From Uranotaenia lowii (Eukaryota; Arthropoda; Insecta; Diptera; Culicidae): a stretch of DNA of 64,000 nt. The stretch's first letter is position 1; each line of letters starts with the position of its first letter. Under the pieces are notes generated by a model. That model made no database searches. It saw only the letters and a list, made by a program, of their open reading frames with translations, and was not told the DNA's origin. The position numbers and the translations under genes were made by a program. The stretch covers positions 64,300,839 through 64,364,838 of the forward strand of contig NC_073691.1 of NCBI RefSeq assembly GCF_029784155.1, in the 5' to 3' direction. Below are positions 11,216 to 21,100 of this stretch, piece by piece.

Positions 11216-12108
11216 CACTATGGGGTTTGAGGCGGCAAAAAGTCTAAAACTGAACTTTATCGGATCGCTTTTTATTTTTACTAGTGATAGTAATTTTATA
11301 TTTAACTAAGATATTCCCAGTTTTTCAACTCATTATCTTGAAAACTGAACGAACCACAGACATCAGACTTTGAAAAATTGAAAAATTTATATGATAAAGA
11401 AAAAATTTTGAATCTCATATATTTCTATGGAAAACATATTTTTCTCAAATTTAAAGTACACCATATGAAAGCTTATATTAAAAGCTATCATTTGAACCAT
11501 TCAAAATTTTTACACACTAAATTGATCAATGATAAAAATGAGTAAATAATTATTTTTTTCTAAAGTCAAAAACTTTAAAGCCTTGCCAAAAAAAAATCCC
11601 CGCATTTCCCCATACTCTTTTCACTAACAAGATCTAGTTTAAAGTCCTTAAAATACAATAAAAAAGATTCCAGGCACCTTAAATCACCGTTTTTTGAGTT
11701 ATAGTCAAATATAGCTGAAAATATCTTGCAGATGGGTAATTTTTACCTATTAATGAATATAAATTCATCAAAGTTGATGTTGGTTTGTCAATAAAAAAAA
11801 AAATGTTTCTCATGATTGATCAATCATTTCACACATTTTTCTCTTGAGTTTCATGAAATGTCTTGATGATATTTATCATTTAATGATCAATTATTCCAAA
11901 ACCTGGTTTTCAAAAGAAATAAAAAGTAGGGTCAAAAATAACACCATGCATCGTACTTTAAAAGTTATTTATATAAAATTTTTGTTAGAATTTATTTTAA
12001 GTTAGTTAAAATAGTAATTTTCAAACCAAATTTTCAAAAATAACAAAATAGTCTAAAACACCTAATCATACTTTTTGCCGCCTCATTGTATGGAACTGCC
12101 CCATAGTG
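11216..12108. mobile_element. Transib-like non-autonomous transposon with 12/23 RSS-like ends
   Basis: The element is flanked by a 5-bp target duplication CAATG (11211-11215 and 12109-12113). Left end: heptamer CACTATG (11216-11222), a 12-bp spacer, nonamer-like GCAAAAAGT (11235-11243). Right end on the minus strand: CACTATG (12108-12102), a 23-bp spacer, GCAAAAAGT (12078-12070). Removing the element and one CAATG restores the LINE frame through GHC-LTK. Transib transposons, relatives of RAG1, have termini starting CACWATG and make 5-bp duplications. The inside is AT-rich with no transposase, so movement would need an enzyme from elsewhere. Confidence 0.85.
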
Positions 12109-12113
12109 CAATG

Positions 12114-12460
12114 TCCGATCAAGAGACCTGTGTAAGTACTTAACTCGTGCTTATTTAGGTTCAATATGTTTTTGGAGAGTCGTGCGCTTGGTTCAATGAA
12201 TCTTTTCACATGAGCTGCTCCCTCTGCTGTTCTCCAATTGGAGACAATAGTGGTGCTTTCCCAGTTCTTAAGTTCCATATTCAAGGCACTCCTCGATACT
12301 CCACAGAAAGGTTCAGGTCCAATTAACAGGCCCTGAGATCCTTCCCTAGCTAGCTGGTCTGCTTCTTTGTTCGCTAGGATACCGCAGTCGCCTGGAACCC
12401 AGAATAAAAATACTCTGTTCCGTATGGTCAGGTTTCTTAGTGTAACGATATACTCCCATA
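12114..12460 (-). pseudogene. LINE RNase H domain, C-terminal half
   Basis: Minus frame following the ITm insertion. It encodes WEYIVTLRNL, then FLFWVPGDCGILANKEADQLAREG, the conserved end of RNase H including the last acidic residue in NKEAD, and then a linker to LLIGHC at the Transib-like insertion point. In related enzymes the motif is VWVPGHCGI; here the histidine is aspartate, a likely loss of activity. Confidence 0.75.
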
Positions 12461-13437
12461 ACGGGTGCTTAATAAAAAATGAGAATTTTTTCAATCACAT
12501 ATAAAAAAAAATTGTTTATTTTTCATCGATTTCAGTATTTTTATTAATAACATAAGGTAATTTCTTCAAATAATGTCAGTGAATATTTGAGTAAGGGCCG
12601 TGGTCTTATGTTCGACGCAACTTTGTCGTGATGCTCTCACAAGAACGTTGTATGGCACTTACGTCCATTTTCCGGATACAATTCCGGATTCTTGTAGTCA
12701 GTTGCTTCGTGTCCTTGGCCCTCCAATTGTTTTTATACACTAGGGCACTGAGTGAGCCAATGAAATCCTCTATTGGGCGGCACTGGGGCAAGTTTGTTGA
12801 GTTACGACCTTTCGGCACGAACGGTATCTTTTTCTCCTCAAGAACGAACTCCTTCTCCAGAACGAATGACGTCCTGCGGTATTTTTTGGTCATCCACCGA
12901 CACTGTGATTTAACCGTCTCAATCTGCTCCTCCGTGTACACCGGCGACCTCGTCTTCTTCCTGCAGACAATTCCTTCCATCTTGAGGGTACGATGGATCA
13001 ATACGTGGGAGCAGCCATATTTCCGACCGGCGTCACGCAGGCTGGTTGCGTCCTTGTTGTCAAACAGCTTCTTTAACGATGTCTTCCTCTGTTTCGTCAT
13101 TATCGTCACCGGATGACCACTTCCGACCTTCCGCTCTACGTTCAGGGAACCCAGGATACGATATACCGTACTGACAGGTACATTTTCTTCCTTAAAATGT
13201 GTGAACTTTTTTCCTTGCTGGAAATGCGTTTCGTAGAACCTTACAATGCGTTCGCGGAGCATGTGCTATTTCGACGCCATCTTTGCTTTGACTAAATTCA
13301 AACTAGCAAAACCAAATACGCCTACTGTTTCTAGGGAGCCCAAAGAGCAATTTTCTTGGAGAAAGAAAATTTTACGCTCTTTATATGAGTTACTGAAAGG
13401 TATAGAAAAAAATTCTCATTTTTTATTTAACACCCGT
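12461..13437 (-). mobile_element. ITm (Tc1/mariner superfamily) transposon, internally deleted
   Basis: Bounded by inverted repeats that begin ACGGGTG and contain AATAAAAAATGAGAATTTTT (12461 onward and complement ending 13437), with TA on both sides (12459-12460, 13438-13439), the target of this superfamily. It encodes a broken transposase on the minus strand. It sits in the RNase H region of the LINE; restoring one TA rejoins the LINE codons in frame. Confidence 0.88.
12606..13280 (-). pseudogene. ITmD37-type transposase, premature stop and internal deletion
   Basis: The ATG at 13280 gives MASK and then a TAG at codon 5; the frame continues with HMLRERIVRFYE. Two helix-turn-helix parts are visible (VSTVYRIL and SLRDAGRKYGCSHVLIHRTL). 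The first catalytic region (around RRTSFVLEKEF) is followed within a few residues by the C-terminal block FVPKGRNSTNLPQ and RPIEDF, which holds the last acidic residue. In intact ITmD37 transposases these are separated by about 90-100 residues with the second aspartate, so the middle of the catalytic domain is deleted. The C-terminus keeps the family pattern. Not functional. Confidence 0.82.
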
Positions 13438-13439
13438 TA

Positions 13440-13850
13440 CAAGCTTGGAGTAATATGTGAATGTACTTAGTGCTCGGAAAGCGGCCTGGCTGTCAGAGAA
13501 TATATAGATATTTGTGTACCTATATCCTCTTTTCAAACAGGCTTAAGTGCATTCTAGAATTCCTAGAACTTCTGCTTGGAATACTGTTGACCAGTTTTCC
13601 ATAGGAATTGAGATCCTGAGTCTAGGTCCGAACACCCCTGCCCCAGTTCTGTAATCCATTTTTGACCCTTCAGTAAAGAATTTTATTGATCCGGAAGGAA
13701 CCGCAGGCCCACCTGACTCCCACACGTCCCTATGGTTGATAGTTACATTGTATGGTACTAAGATAAACTTCCGGCAAACTTGAGGCACAACAAGTGTCTG
13801 AATAACTTTTGTAATTCTCCGAAACTCGATTGGTAGTTGGATATAGCCAA
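13440..13850 (-). pseudogene. LINE RNase H domain, N-terminal half
   Basis: Minus frame from about 13850: a linker, then IKFFTEGSKMDYRTGAGVFG, FQAEVLGI and IFSDSQAA, the three acidic motifs of RNase H. The first is Glu (TEGS) where the family has Asp (TDGS), and a TAA interrupts the frame just after GILECT (about 13541). The domain continues at 12460 after the ITm insertion. Confidence 0.75.
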
Positions 13851-13962
13851 AGCACTCGTGGACTGTTTTATTGGCAATGACAAAGGACTTGGGTGTAACT
13901 TAAGTCCATTTTTCGTGGCAATATCTGTTGGACTGGTGACGCTCACGCTAGCGCCTCTCTTA

Positions 13963-14950
13963 CAGCGCGTCGTATTGAGTGTTGAAGATTCTTACGGATA
14001 TGTAAGGACATGTTTCAGTTTGAACATTAACTTCCCATGCTTTAGCAAAAGGATCTTCAAAAGGGTCTTCGGGAATTAGATTAGTGGTTGGAATGCTGTC
14101 GTTCCCTACGCTGCATTCCACTTCTAGTTTCCCATATGTGCCTTCGAGCTTTTAGGATGACTGTCGCAGAACTGGGACGTCTTCCCAGGGTTTCCGCAAA
14201 TGTAGCAAAATATCCTTTTTTCCTCTTTACGTTGACGTTACGTTTCCTCTTTGCGTATGCCCTTGTTTTCTGCAATTCCAACAGAGTGAAACAGGTTTCA
14301 CGGTCATACTTGATTTTTCCGCCAGTTATGGTTTTACTATTGGTTTCGTCTGGTGACTTCTATCCCGGTCAAACTCATCTCGTACCACGAATACTTCGAG
14401 TCAATCGTGACCGATTTGTCCGCAGTTTCCAGGTTATGTAGATTCGAACCTCCCTCTCGTTTTTGACTCCCAGAACCATGGAACGCAGGATCGTTAGCAT
14501 CAATGCGATGTGCATAGAATGCTAGCTTGCAAATATCAGTCACTGTTCTCAACGTCAACCAAATACGATAATGTGGTCTCATGTTGTTCCAAATGATTTC
14601 GAAAAAAACTCTGTTGATCATAAAGGTTTGACAGCATTTTATTTAACCTTTCCAACTCCATCATAAACGCCAAAAACGTTTCGTTACGATGCTGCTTCCT
14701 TGGTCTTTGCAGGGATTGCAAAACATGTATCGGATCCGTTCCTCGAGTACATCCTCAGGAATTCGATACATGCTTTGTGTAAGAAATCCCCGAGTGCCTG
14801 TGCCAAGAATCGCTGTAAAACGTAAGATGCCACTTCCCCATTCTTCTGTCTGCACTTTGGATCACTGAGTCGTGAATCCTCCAACTAACACCTGGTCTGC
14901 TTTCTCTCTGTCTAGGGTATGTTTCCTCGTCCGACGATGCAACGTAGCTC
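13963..14950 (-). pseudogene. Ty3/gypsy gag and start of protease, degenerate
   Basis: Minus strand, several frames. At about 14880-14600 there are gag capsid-like helices (FLAFMMELERLN, then NNMRPHYRIWLTL, with DANDPAFHG at about 14480). At about 14215-14160 lies a CYICGNPGKTSQFC zinc knuckle. At about 14080-13970 the sequence reads PEDPFEDPFAKAW and CPYISVRIFNTQ, like the beginning of a gypsy protease, and stops at the LINE boundary. Frameshifts and stops throughout. Same orientation as the integrase relic at 9180-9998. Confidence 0.6.
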
Positions 14951-15003
14951 GATGCTTAGCTGAGACTATCTCGGGTGTCACGATGCCCCTTCCATACTGC
15001 TGG

Positions 15004-15479
15004 TAAGGGGCCCTTTACATACCACTTTGACAACTTAGTGGGGAGAGGGAGGGTTGTATGGAAATGTCCACGCTTGTCCACGGAGAGGGAGGGTAGGGGT
15101 TTGGATCATTTCCACGTGGATATACTCACTTTCAAATTATTTTCTAAAGGCGAATAAATATTAAGATGTTTAAACAATTGGTAGCCACTTGAAAGCAAGT
15201 GACAAATATGATAATTTGAAAATTTAAAAATTTGATAGTTATTTTGTATCAGGAAATGCTTATTCGTTTTTTTTTTTTTTTTTCAAAATAAGCCATTTCA
15301 AGAACAAAAAGCAAAAAAATAATGTTTTCTAACTGTCAAATTACATTTAGATAAAAGAAAACAATTTCAAATCTGTCCACGTGAACATCCGCGGAAGGAG
15401 GTAGGGGTTTGCCAAATGTCAACGCTTGTTCACGGGGGGGAGGAGGGGGTAAAATCTCATTTTTCTGAACGGCCCTTAA
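15004..15479. mobile_element. G-rich MITE
   Basis: The ends TAAGGGGCCCTTTA (15004) and CGGCCCTTAA (to 15479) are inverted copies with small differences. Inside, G-rich runs and GTCCACG words recur near both ends (15068-15100 and 15376-15435). A 16-17 base T run lies at 15268. No coding capacity. Target duplication not resolved. Confidence 0.55.
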
Positions 15480-16175
15480 CAAGTTAAAATTAGAAGAAAT
15501 CAGCCGAATGATTGTTTCTGAAGCGAATTTACGCACCTTCGGATAGGACATGGGATATGGGATATGTTTTATTCGGTTTAATTCAGAAATAAATATGCAA
15601 CGCGGTTGCGCTGGGAGGAAAATGCCAGTTATCAGAAAACTTGTTAATGCCGGTCCCGCATAGAATCTTATACCGATAATTCCACCTCAAAGAAAGTTCA
15701 TTTTTGGAGTAGAGTCTGATTTGGGGGTGTAAGAAGTATTTTGATTAAGTGGGTGCTTTTGAAAATACACGAATTTAAATATTGTTAAACATATAATTGA
15801 AAATAGTGAAGTACTAAACCAAGATTGGAAGGACATAGGAGTATCACCGAACCTGAGAGAAGCTTTTGCTGATGATAAGGATAGGGCGCTAAAAATGATA
15901 GATTTTCTCAAAAGGATAGGAATATTTGACAAAATTTAATATGTGTTAGCAATTTAGGCATATGTTTAAGTCATGTTAATTTCTTATTGTTTTTCACTTT
16001 TTTTTCCAGACCCGAATGTAAAACAAAGGATCTTTAAATAAATTAAAAAAAAAATTAAATATAACTTTCCCATTTATAAATAAACTATGATTTAATTGCT
16101 CGCAGGAAAGATTTTGAATAAAACAAATTCCTTAAACTAGAACTCTGAACGTTCACAAGTAATGTCAATAAAAAG
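15480..16175. other. Mostly non-coding; one possible coding remnant at 15759-15938 (+)
   Basis: From about 15759 a plus frame of 59 codons runs to TAA at 15938. It reads NLNIVKHIIENSEVL, then DWKDIGVSPNLREAFADDKD and RALKMIDFLKRIGIF, which has the look of a real helical C-terminus. It has no ATG and follows a stop, with no obvious acceptor site. A TTTTTTTTCCAG acceptor-like site occurs at 15999-16010. I do not recognise the protein; it could be an exon relic of a transposon. Confidence 0.3.
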
Positions 16176-16574
16176 CCAGCAGATCGTGGCCTAGAGGATA
16201 GCATCCTTGTCTTCTAAGCCAACGATCAAGAGATCGAATCCCTGTCGTGACATAACCTGGCACACATAGTATGATGAAGGTTGGCAGTTTTAGCATTAGT
16301 GAAATGCTAGCCGTGTATACTACCTTGGAATTGTACGCCTCAATGATGCAGCACATGCAATGTGGATGGATCCTTTCAAGGGAACTTAGATTGCACTTGG
16401 AGATCCTACCTAGTTATGTGTGTGCTCGTAGTGCTACCGGTAAACAACTGCAACTTCAACCAATAGTGCAGGGGTGTCAAGTAGCATAGCAAAGTAAAAA
16501 TAATAACACGAGGTAAACCACAATAGATCAACTTAATGGTCGCAGTGGATTCTCTCCCCAACAGGAAAAAAAAA
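16176..16574 (+). mobile_element. tRNA-derived SINE, copy 1
   Basis: The head holds a pol III A box (GTGGCCTAGAGGATAGC, about 16186) and a B box (AGATCGAATCCC, about 16232) as in a tRNA. The body is nearly identical to the copy at 33454-33849. The 3' tail (about 16502-16564) has CCACAATAGATCAACT and GGTCGCAGTGG and ends in an A run; it matches the 3' end of the LINE at 10846. No clear target duplication. Confidence 0.85.
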
Positions 16575-17515
16575 TTTCATTAATATTAAATAGTTTATTT
16601 TGGATTTTTCCAAAAGAAATCTGGAGTTCTACATGAGAATGTATTTATATTCATATATACTGGGTTAATAAACTGTCACAAACTGCCTTTACTTTACTTA
16701 TAAAATGATGGGTTTTTAAAACTTTGATAATTCGCTTGTTCTATTATAAGGAGAATTAAATAAATCAAACTGAGTTCCTAGCTTAACTAGCTTTTCAAAT
16801 CCTTATGCTAGTATAATTAAACACCTCCAAAAGCATATGTATGTTCTGAAAAAGTCTGACTTTTAGTTTTGTAACAAAGCAAACGCAAATCAAATATCCC
16901 AGAGGACTACTTGAGCGGAGATCCGAACATGTGGATAAGTTTACAACCGTCACAAACTCATTGAGATAGTTGTTTTCCGAGAAAACAAAAACACGCGGTC
17001 AGTTTCGGTCGGGAGGGAGTCAGCCACATCAAACGGCTAGTCCGAAAAAAGCCCTCCATTCTGTGTGATGCTTACCGACCAAAATATTTACAGCCCACTT
17101 TAAACGCTCCGCCAGGGCGCCTGCTGAACTGCAACAACTTTATCAATTGGCAAGTGTCCTCCGCTCAAACATGGCGCAGCATAAGAATCCAAACAAACAA
17201 TCACACTCCAGCAGACGGGGTTATCTTAAAGAGCCACTCATTTAACGGTGTTTATGTCAAAAACAAATAAAAAAAACTTTTTTTTTTGTGGGACGAAAAA
17301 AGAGTTTCGGTCAAGGAAAGGGGCATCGATTGACCCAGTCAGTCAGTCAGTCATTCGGTCAGTTGCTGTTCATTGATAAGCCGAGGTACCTTTCTCGATA
17401 ATCCTTTTGTTCTTACGTTTTCGTTGTCGTTGGGTCGTTTTTTTGCGCTCAACACTGAATGGCCACTTTTCGGACGTGAATGAACTGCACCGGCAAGAAC
17501 TTATGGAGAGAAGGT
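16575..17515. other. Downstream flank of CYP4G, no recognised gene
   Basis: The part from about 16900 is less AT-rich and mostly looks single-copy. It contains a short AGTC tandem (GTCAGTCAGTCAGTC at about 17340). No ORF or RNA gene is supported. Confidence 0.4.
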
Positions 17516-17521
17516 TTTATT
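17516..17521 (-). terminator. Candidate polyadenylation signal of CYP4G
   Basis: AATAAA on the minus strand about 477 nt after the CYP4G stop codon. It is the first canonical hexamer I found in the 3' flank; use is inferred from position only. Confidence 0.4.
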
Positions 17522-17997
17522 ATCTCTCATTTATGCTCATTGAAACAGGTAGTTTTTGGGAACAGGACAGTGTGCATATCTGAGGTTGTTGAGTAGGGCA
17601 AATGCTGCGACAGGATAAAACTTACGAGGAAAAAAAGATAGGTTCAGATACGGCCAGGGGCTGTCATTGAGATGCCTGCTTCCCGCTAGATAAGTAGCTC
17701 ACCAAGAACCGAACAATTCAATTAACAGTATCATAAAGTTTAAAGACAACGATCGATTAATGACAGCCCGAGAACCGGGGCGCTGTAGTTCGTCTCGGGT
17801 AGTTCCAGAATCCATGGCCAAGGGGTCGGTTTTTTTTTAGGGTTTTGGTGGCGGATTTGGTTGTGGCGCGCCTAGATTGGTCGCGACATCAGACCGCTTA
17901 TCTGCTCCGGTGCAGTTCCGTTGCTTAAATTATCGATATTGGTTATGTTGGTTGTGTTTTGTCGTATTTTTTTTCTCAATTTGATGTTGTAATTTGG

Positions 17998-18158
17998 CTA
18001 CACTCGAGGCACCAGCTGAATTCGGAATCCGTCCGTGCGTTTCAGGATGATATCGGCCTGCAGCTTGAAGTCCTTTTCCTTCACGTTGGAAACCACGCGA
18101 TAGTTCCGCAGGATGGTCGAAAGCAATACTTTCAGCTTCAGCATGGCGTATTTTCTAC
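17998..18158 (-). CDS. CYP4G: CYP4G exon 3 (heme-loop end and C-terminus)
   Basis: Begins after a CCACAG acceptor with GT-AGA-AAA, completing the glycine of SCVG, and encodes RKYAMLKLKVLLSTILRNYR and a C-terminal tail ending FRIQLVPRV and TAG. Too short to stand out as a frame by itself; identified by phase and by similarity to the CYP4 L-helix. Confidence 0.93.
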
Positions 18159-21100
18159 CTGTGGTTGTATAAAAAAAAGATAATTTTTATCAACAATTTA
18201 TCAAAATTTTCAGCTTTGTAGATAATCAAACATATTTAATTTCGAGATTTGTATGAATAAAAAAGCGTCAGAGTTGGTATTTTTTGCGATGCCAAATTAA
18301 ACTGAAATTTTTCCACAGAAAAAAATAAACAGAAAAGTACACGAGCAACTGTTGTCATTTGAAAATTTCAGAAGGTGTTTTAATAAAGGTTTTGAACACT
18401 TCAATTGCTCTGACTTCTATTTGAAACATTTGACATTTGATTTTAATAAAATGTTACCGTAGTATTATTTGAGCAAGTTTCATAAAGCTTTCGATTCTCA
18501 TAGAAAAATTAAAAATTCGAGCAAAAGAGATCAAAAGACTGCAAAAGACATTTTAACATTTCTCGATGCCGTAAAAAAATTTACTCAATACCGACGGATT
18601 GGCTTAACGATAGTGTTGTCCCGAGTCCTACTCCGCCGCCTAACGCCACAAGCAAACAGATTTGTGGGAAGTCATCAGGCCGGCTTCATGGAGGGACGGT
18701 CAACGGCGGACCAGATATTCACATTACGGCAAATGCTCCAAAAATGCCGTGAACACCAAGTTCCTACGCACCATCTATTCATCGACTTCAAAGCCGCATA
18801 CGACACGATCGACCGTAACGAGCTATGGAAAATCATGGACGAGAACGGCTTCTCCGGGAAGCTGATCAGACTGATCAAGGCGACGATGGATGGAACGCAG
18901 TGCTGTGTGCGGATTTCGGGTGAATTGTCGAGTTCATTCGAATCGCGCAGGGGGCTTCGACAAGGTGATAGTCTATCCTGCATGATGTTCAACGTGGCGC
19001 TAGAAGGTGTTATTCGACGAGCGGTGGGCGAAATGCGGAACACGATTTTCAACAGATCCAGTTAACTTATCTGCTTTGCCGATGAAATTGATGTAGTCGG
19101 CAGATCATCTGCGGCGGTGGAGGAGATCTACCGCAAACTGAAACGCGAAGCAGGTAGGATTGGGTTGATGATTAATACGTCCAAGACGAAGTACATGCTG
19201 GTCTGCGTATCCGAGACCGACCGAACCCGCTTGTCCAGTAATAACAAGGTCACGATCGACGGCGACGAGCTGGAGATAGTCGAAGACTTTGTCTATCTCG
19301 GCTCACTGGTGACCGCAGACAATGACACCAGCCGTGAACTCAGGCGGAGAATGATCAGCGGAAGTCGTGCCTACTATGGACTCCACAAGCAACTGCGGTC
19401 GAGAAGACTTGAAGACCCTCGCACGAAGTGTAACCTGTATATGACGCTTATTAGACCGGTTGTTCTCAACGGGCACGAGACATGGATATTGCTCGAGGAG
19501 GACCTGCGTACACTCGGAGTATTCGAGCGACGAGTGTTAAGAACCATCTTTGGCGGCGTACAGGAGAACGGAGTGTGGAGGCGAAGGATGAACCACGAGC
19601 TCGCGCGACTCTACGGCGAACCCAGTATCCAGAAGGTGGTGAAAGCTGGCCGGATACGCTGGGCGGGACATGTTGCGAGAATGCCGGACGACTGTCCGTG
19701 GTGTTCGCTACGAATCCGGTAGGAACAAGACGAGCGGGGGCGCAACGAGCGAGGTGGTTAGACCAAGTGGAGCGTGATCTGTCTAGGGTGCCCGAGAAAT
19801 TGGAGAACGGTTGCCATGGACCTAGTGAATTTTAGGAATTATGTTCGTCAAGTTATGTCGTGAGACGGAATACTATGTATATAAATAAATGTCTTAACGA
19901 TATCACCTACGAACTTTGTATTGGTTTTGTTTTCCTATACCAAAACTGTTGGCGTAAAAAAAAAATTCGGACAAACACCAATTTTTTTAAATAAATATTT
20001 TTATAACTCAACTATCACTCAAGGGTAAGATGCATCAAAATGAAATTAACTTGACTCCTTGTGAATCGCGATTTCATGTGCAAGGATAGAATTGTTTAAC
20101 CTCGCGCGTTTGCAAACATCCAAACATTCATTTTAAATACTTTAGTCAGTAAAACTTTTTTTTAGTATTTTTCACCCTTAAATGTATGCATCACGTTTAT
20201 GCATTTTTTTTAAATTATTTCTAAAAAATGTAATATTTAACTCGAACCAAAACAAAAATTACTGCAATTGGTGATTCTTTCCCCCTTATTCTGCGCCGCG
20301 CGTGAGGTGACGATAGTCGAGTCGAGTCGGAGTCACGTGAATCTTGTCACCTTATTCCCGAAGCCTATGTGACAGAGGTTCATGTTCAGCTGACTACTAG
20401 ATTAGCACGCGAACTCAAAAAGTTCATTCTAAAAGACGTTTCTCACCTAAAGCGACTACTGGAATCGGGTGACTGGGGTGGCTCGACTATCGTCACCTCA
20501 CGCGCGGCGCAGAATAAGGGGGATTTATGGCTTCACAAATTTATTAGAAACTGTAAATTTTGAATCGTTTCCGTTTGATTTTTCATTACAAATAAAGTTT
20601 ATTGCAAGTTACCCCTTTTTTCGGAGAAAGTTGGAGCTTGTTTTTCGAAACTATTAAGGCCGGATCAATTTTCAAATCCTTCTTTTGTCACTCGAAGCTT
20701 TAACATCGCAAAGAGGGAGGGGGGTTATGCGAAAAACAAATAAATTGGAATTAATTGCACGAAAGCTTGTATGCAACAAAATTGTATACTAGGGTAGATA
20801 CTCTAGATTTCGACAGAAGCTAGTTTTCGACAGATTTTTGAATAAAATCTTATATTCCTAATTGTAGGCTCAAGCTTTATATGTTCATATTTTTCTAATT
20901 TAGCTCTCTCTATTTACCATCTGCTAGGCATAAACATTATTCTAAATTTGTTGTCTAATAAAAGTCAATCATTAAATTAAAGTAACTTTCTAAATCACCA
21001 GTTAAATTCAATGCCAAAGACCAAATTTCAAAAATTTACCTTTTATTTAATAAATGCAACATAAACGGAATCAATGGATGGATAAACTTTTGAATTAAGT

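Larger units (their letters stand above)
10846..13960 (-). mobile_element. 3' part of an RNase H-bearing LINE (I/LOA/R1 group), split by two DNA transposons
   Basis: On the minus strand the LINE runs from about 13960 (5' truncated) to a short A tail at 10846. It contains the end of the reverse transcriptase ORF, an RNase H domain and a C-terminal C-x2-C zinc-knuckle region. Two insertions interrupt it: an ITm element (12461-13437) and a Transib-like element (11216-12108). Removing each with one target-site copy gives a continuous reading frame across both junctions (SKLV|WEYIV and LLIGH|CLTKQ). Its last 70 bp match the tails of the SINEs at 16176 and 33454. It lies between gag- and integrase-like gypsy relics and so probably inserted into that element. 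Confidence 0.8.

Noticed and set aside
12628..13116. 162-codon plus frame
   Set aside because: Antisense of the ITm transposase relic.
16176..16260. A tRNA gene (also 34640-34694 and 58150-58225)
   Set aside because: A and B boxes are present, but acceptor stems do not pair and SINE bodies and A tails follow; these are SINE heads.
18675..19052. 125-codon minus frame
   Set aside because: Antisense of the RTE reverse transcriptase.
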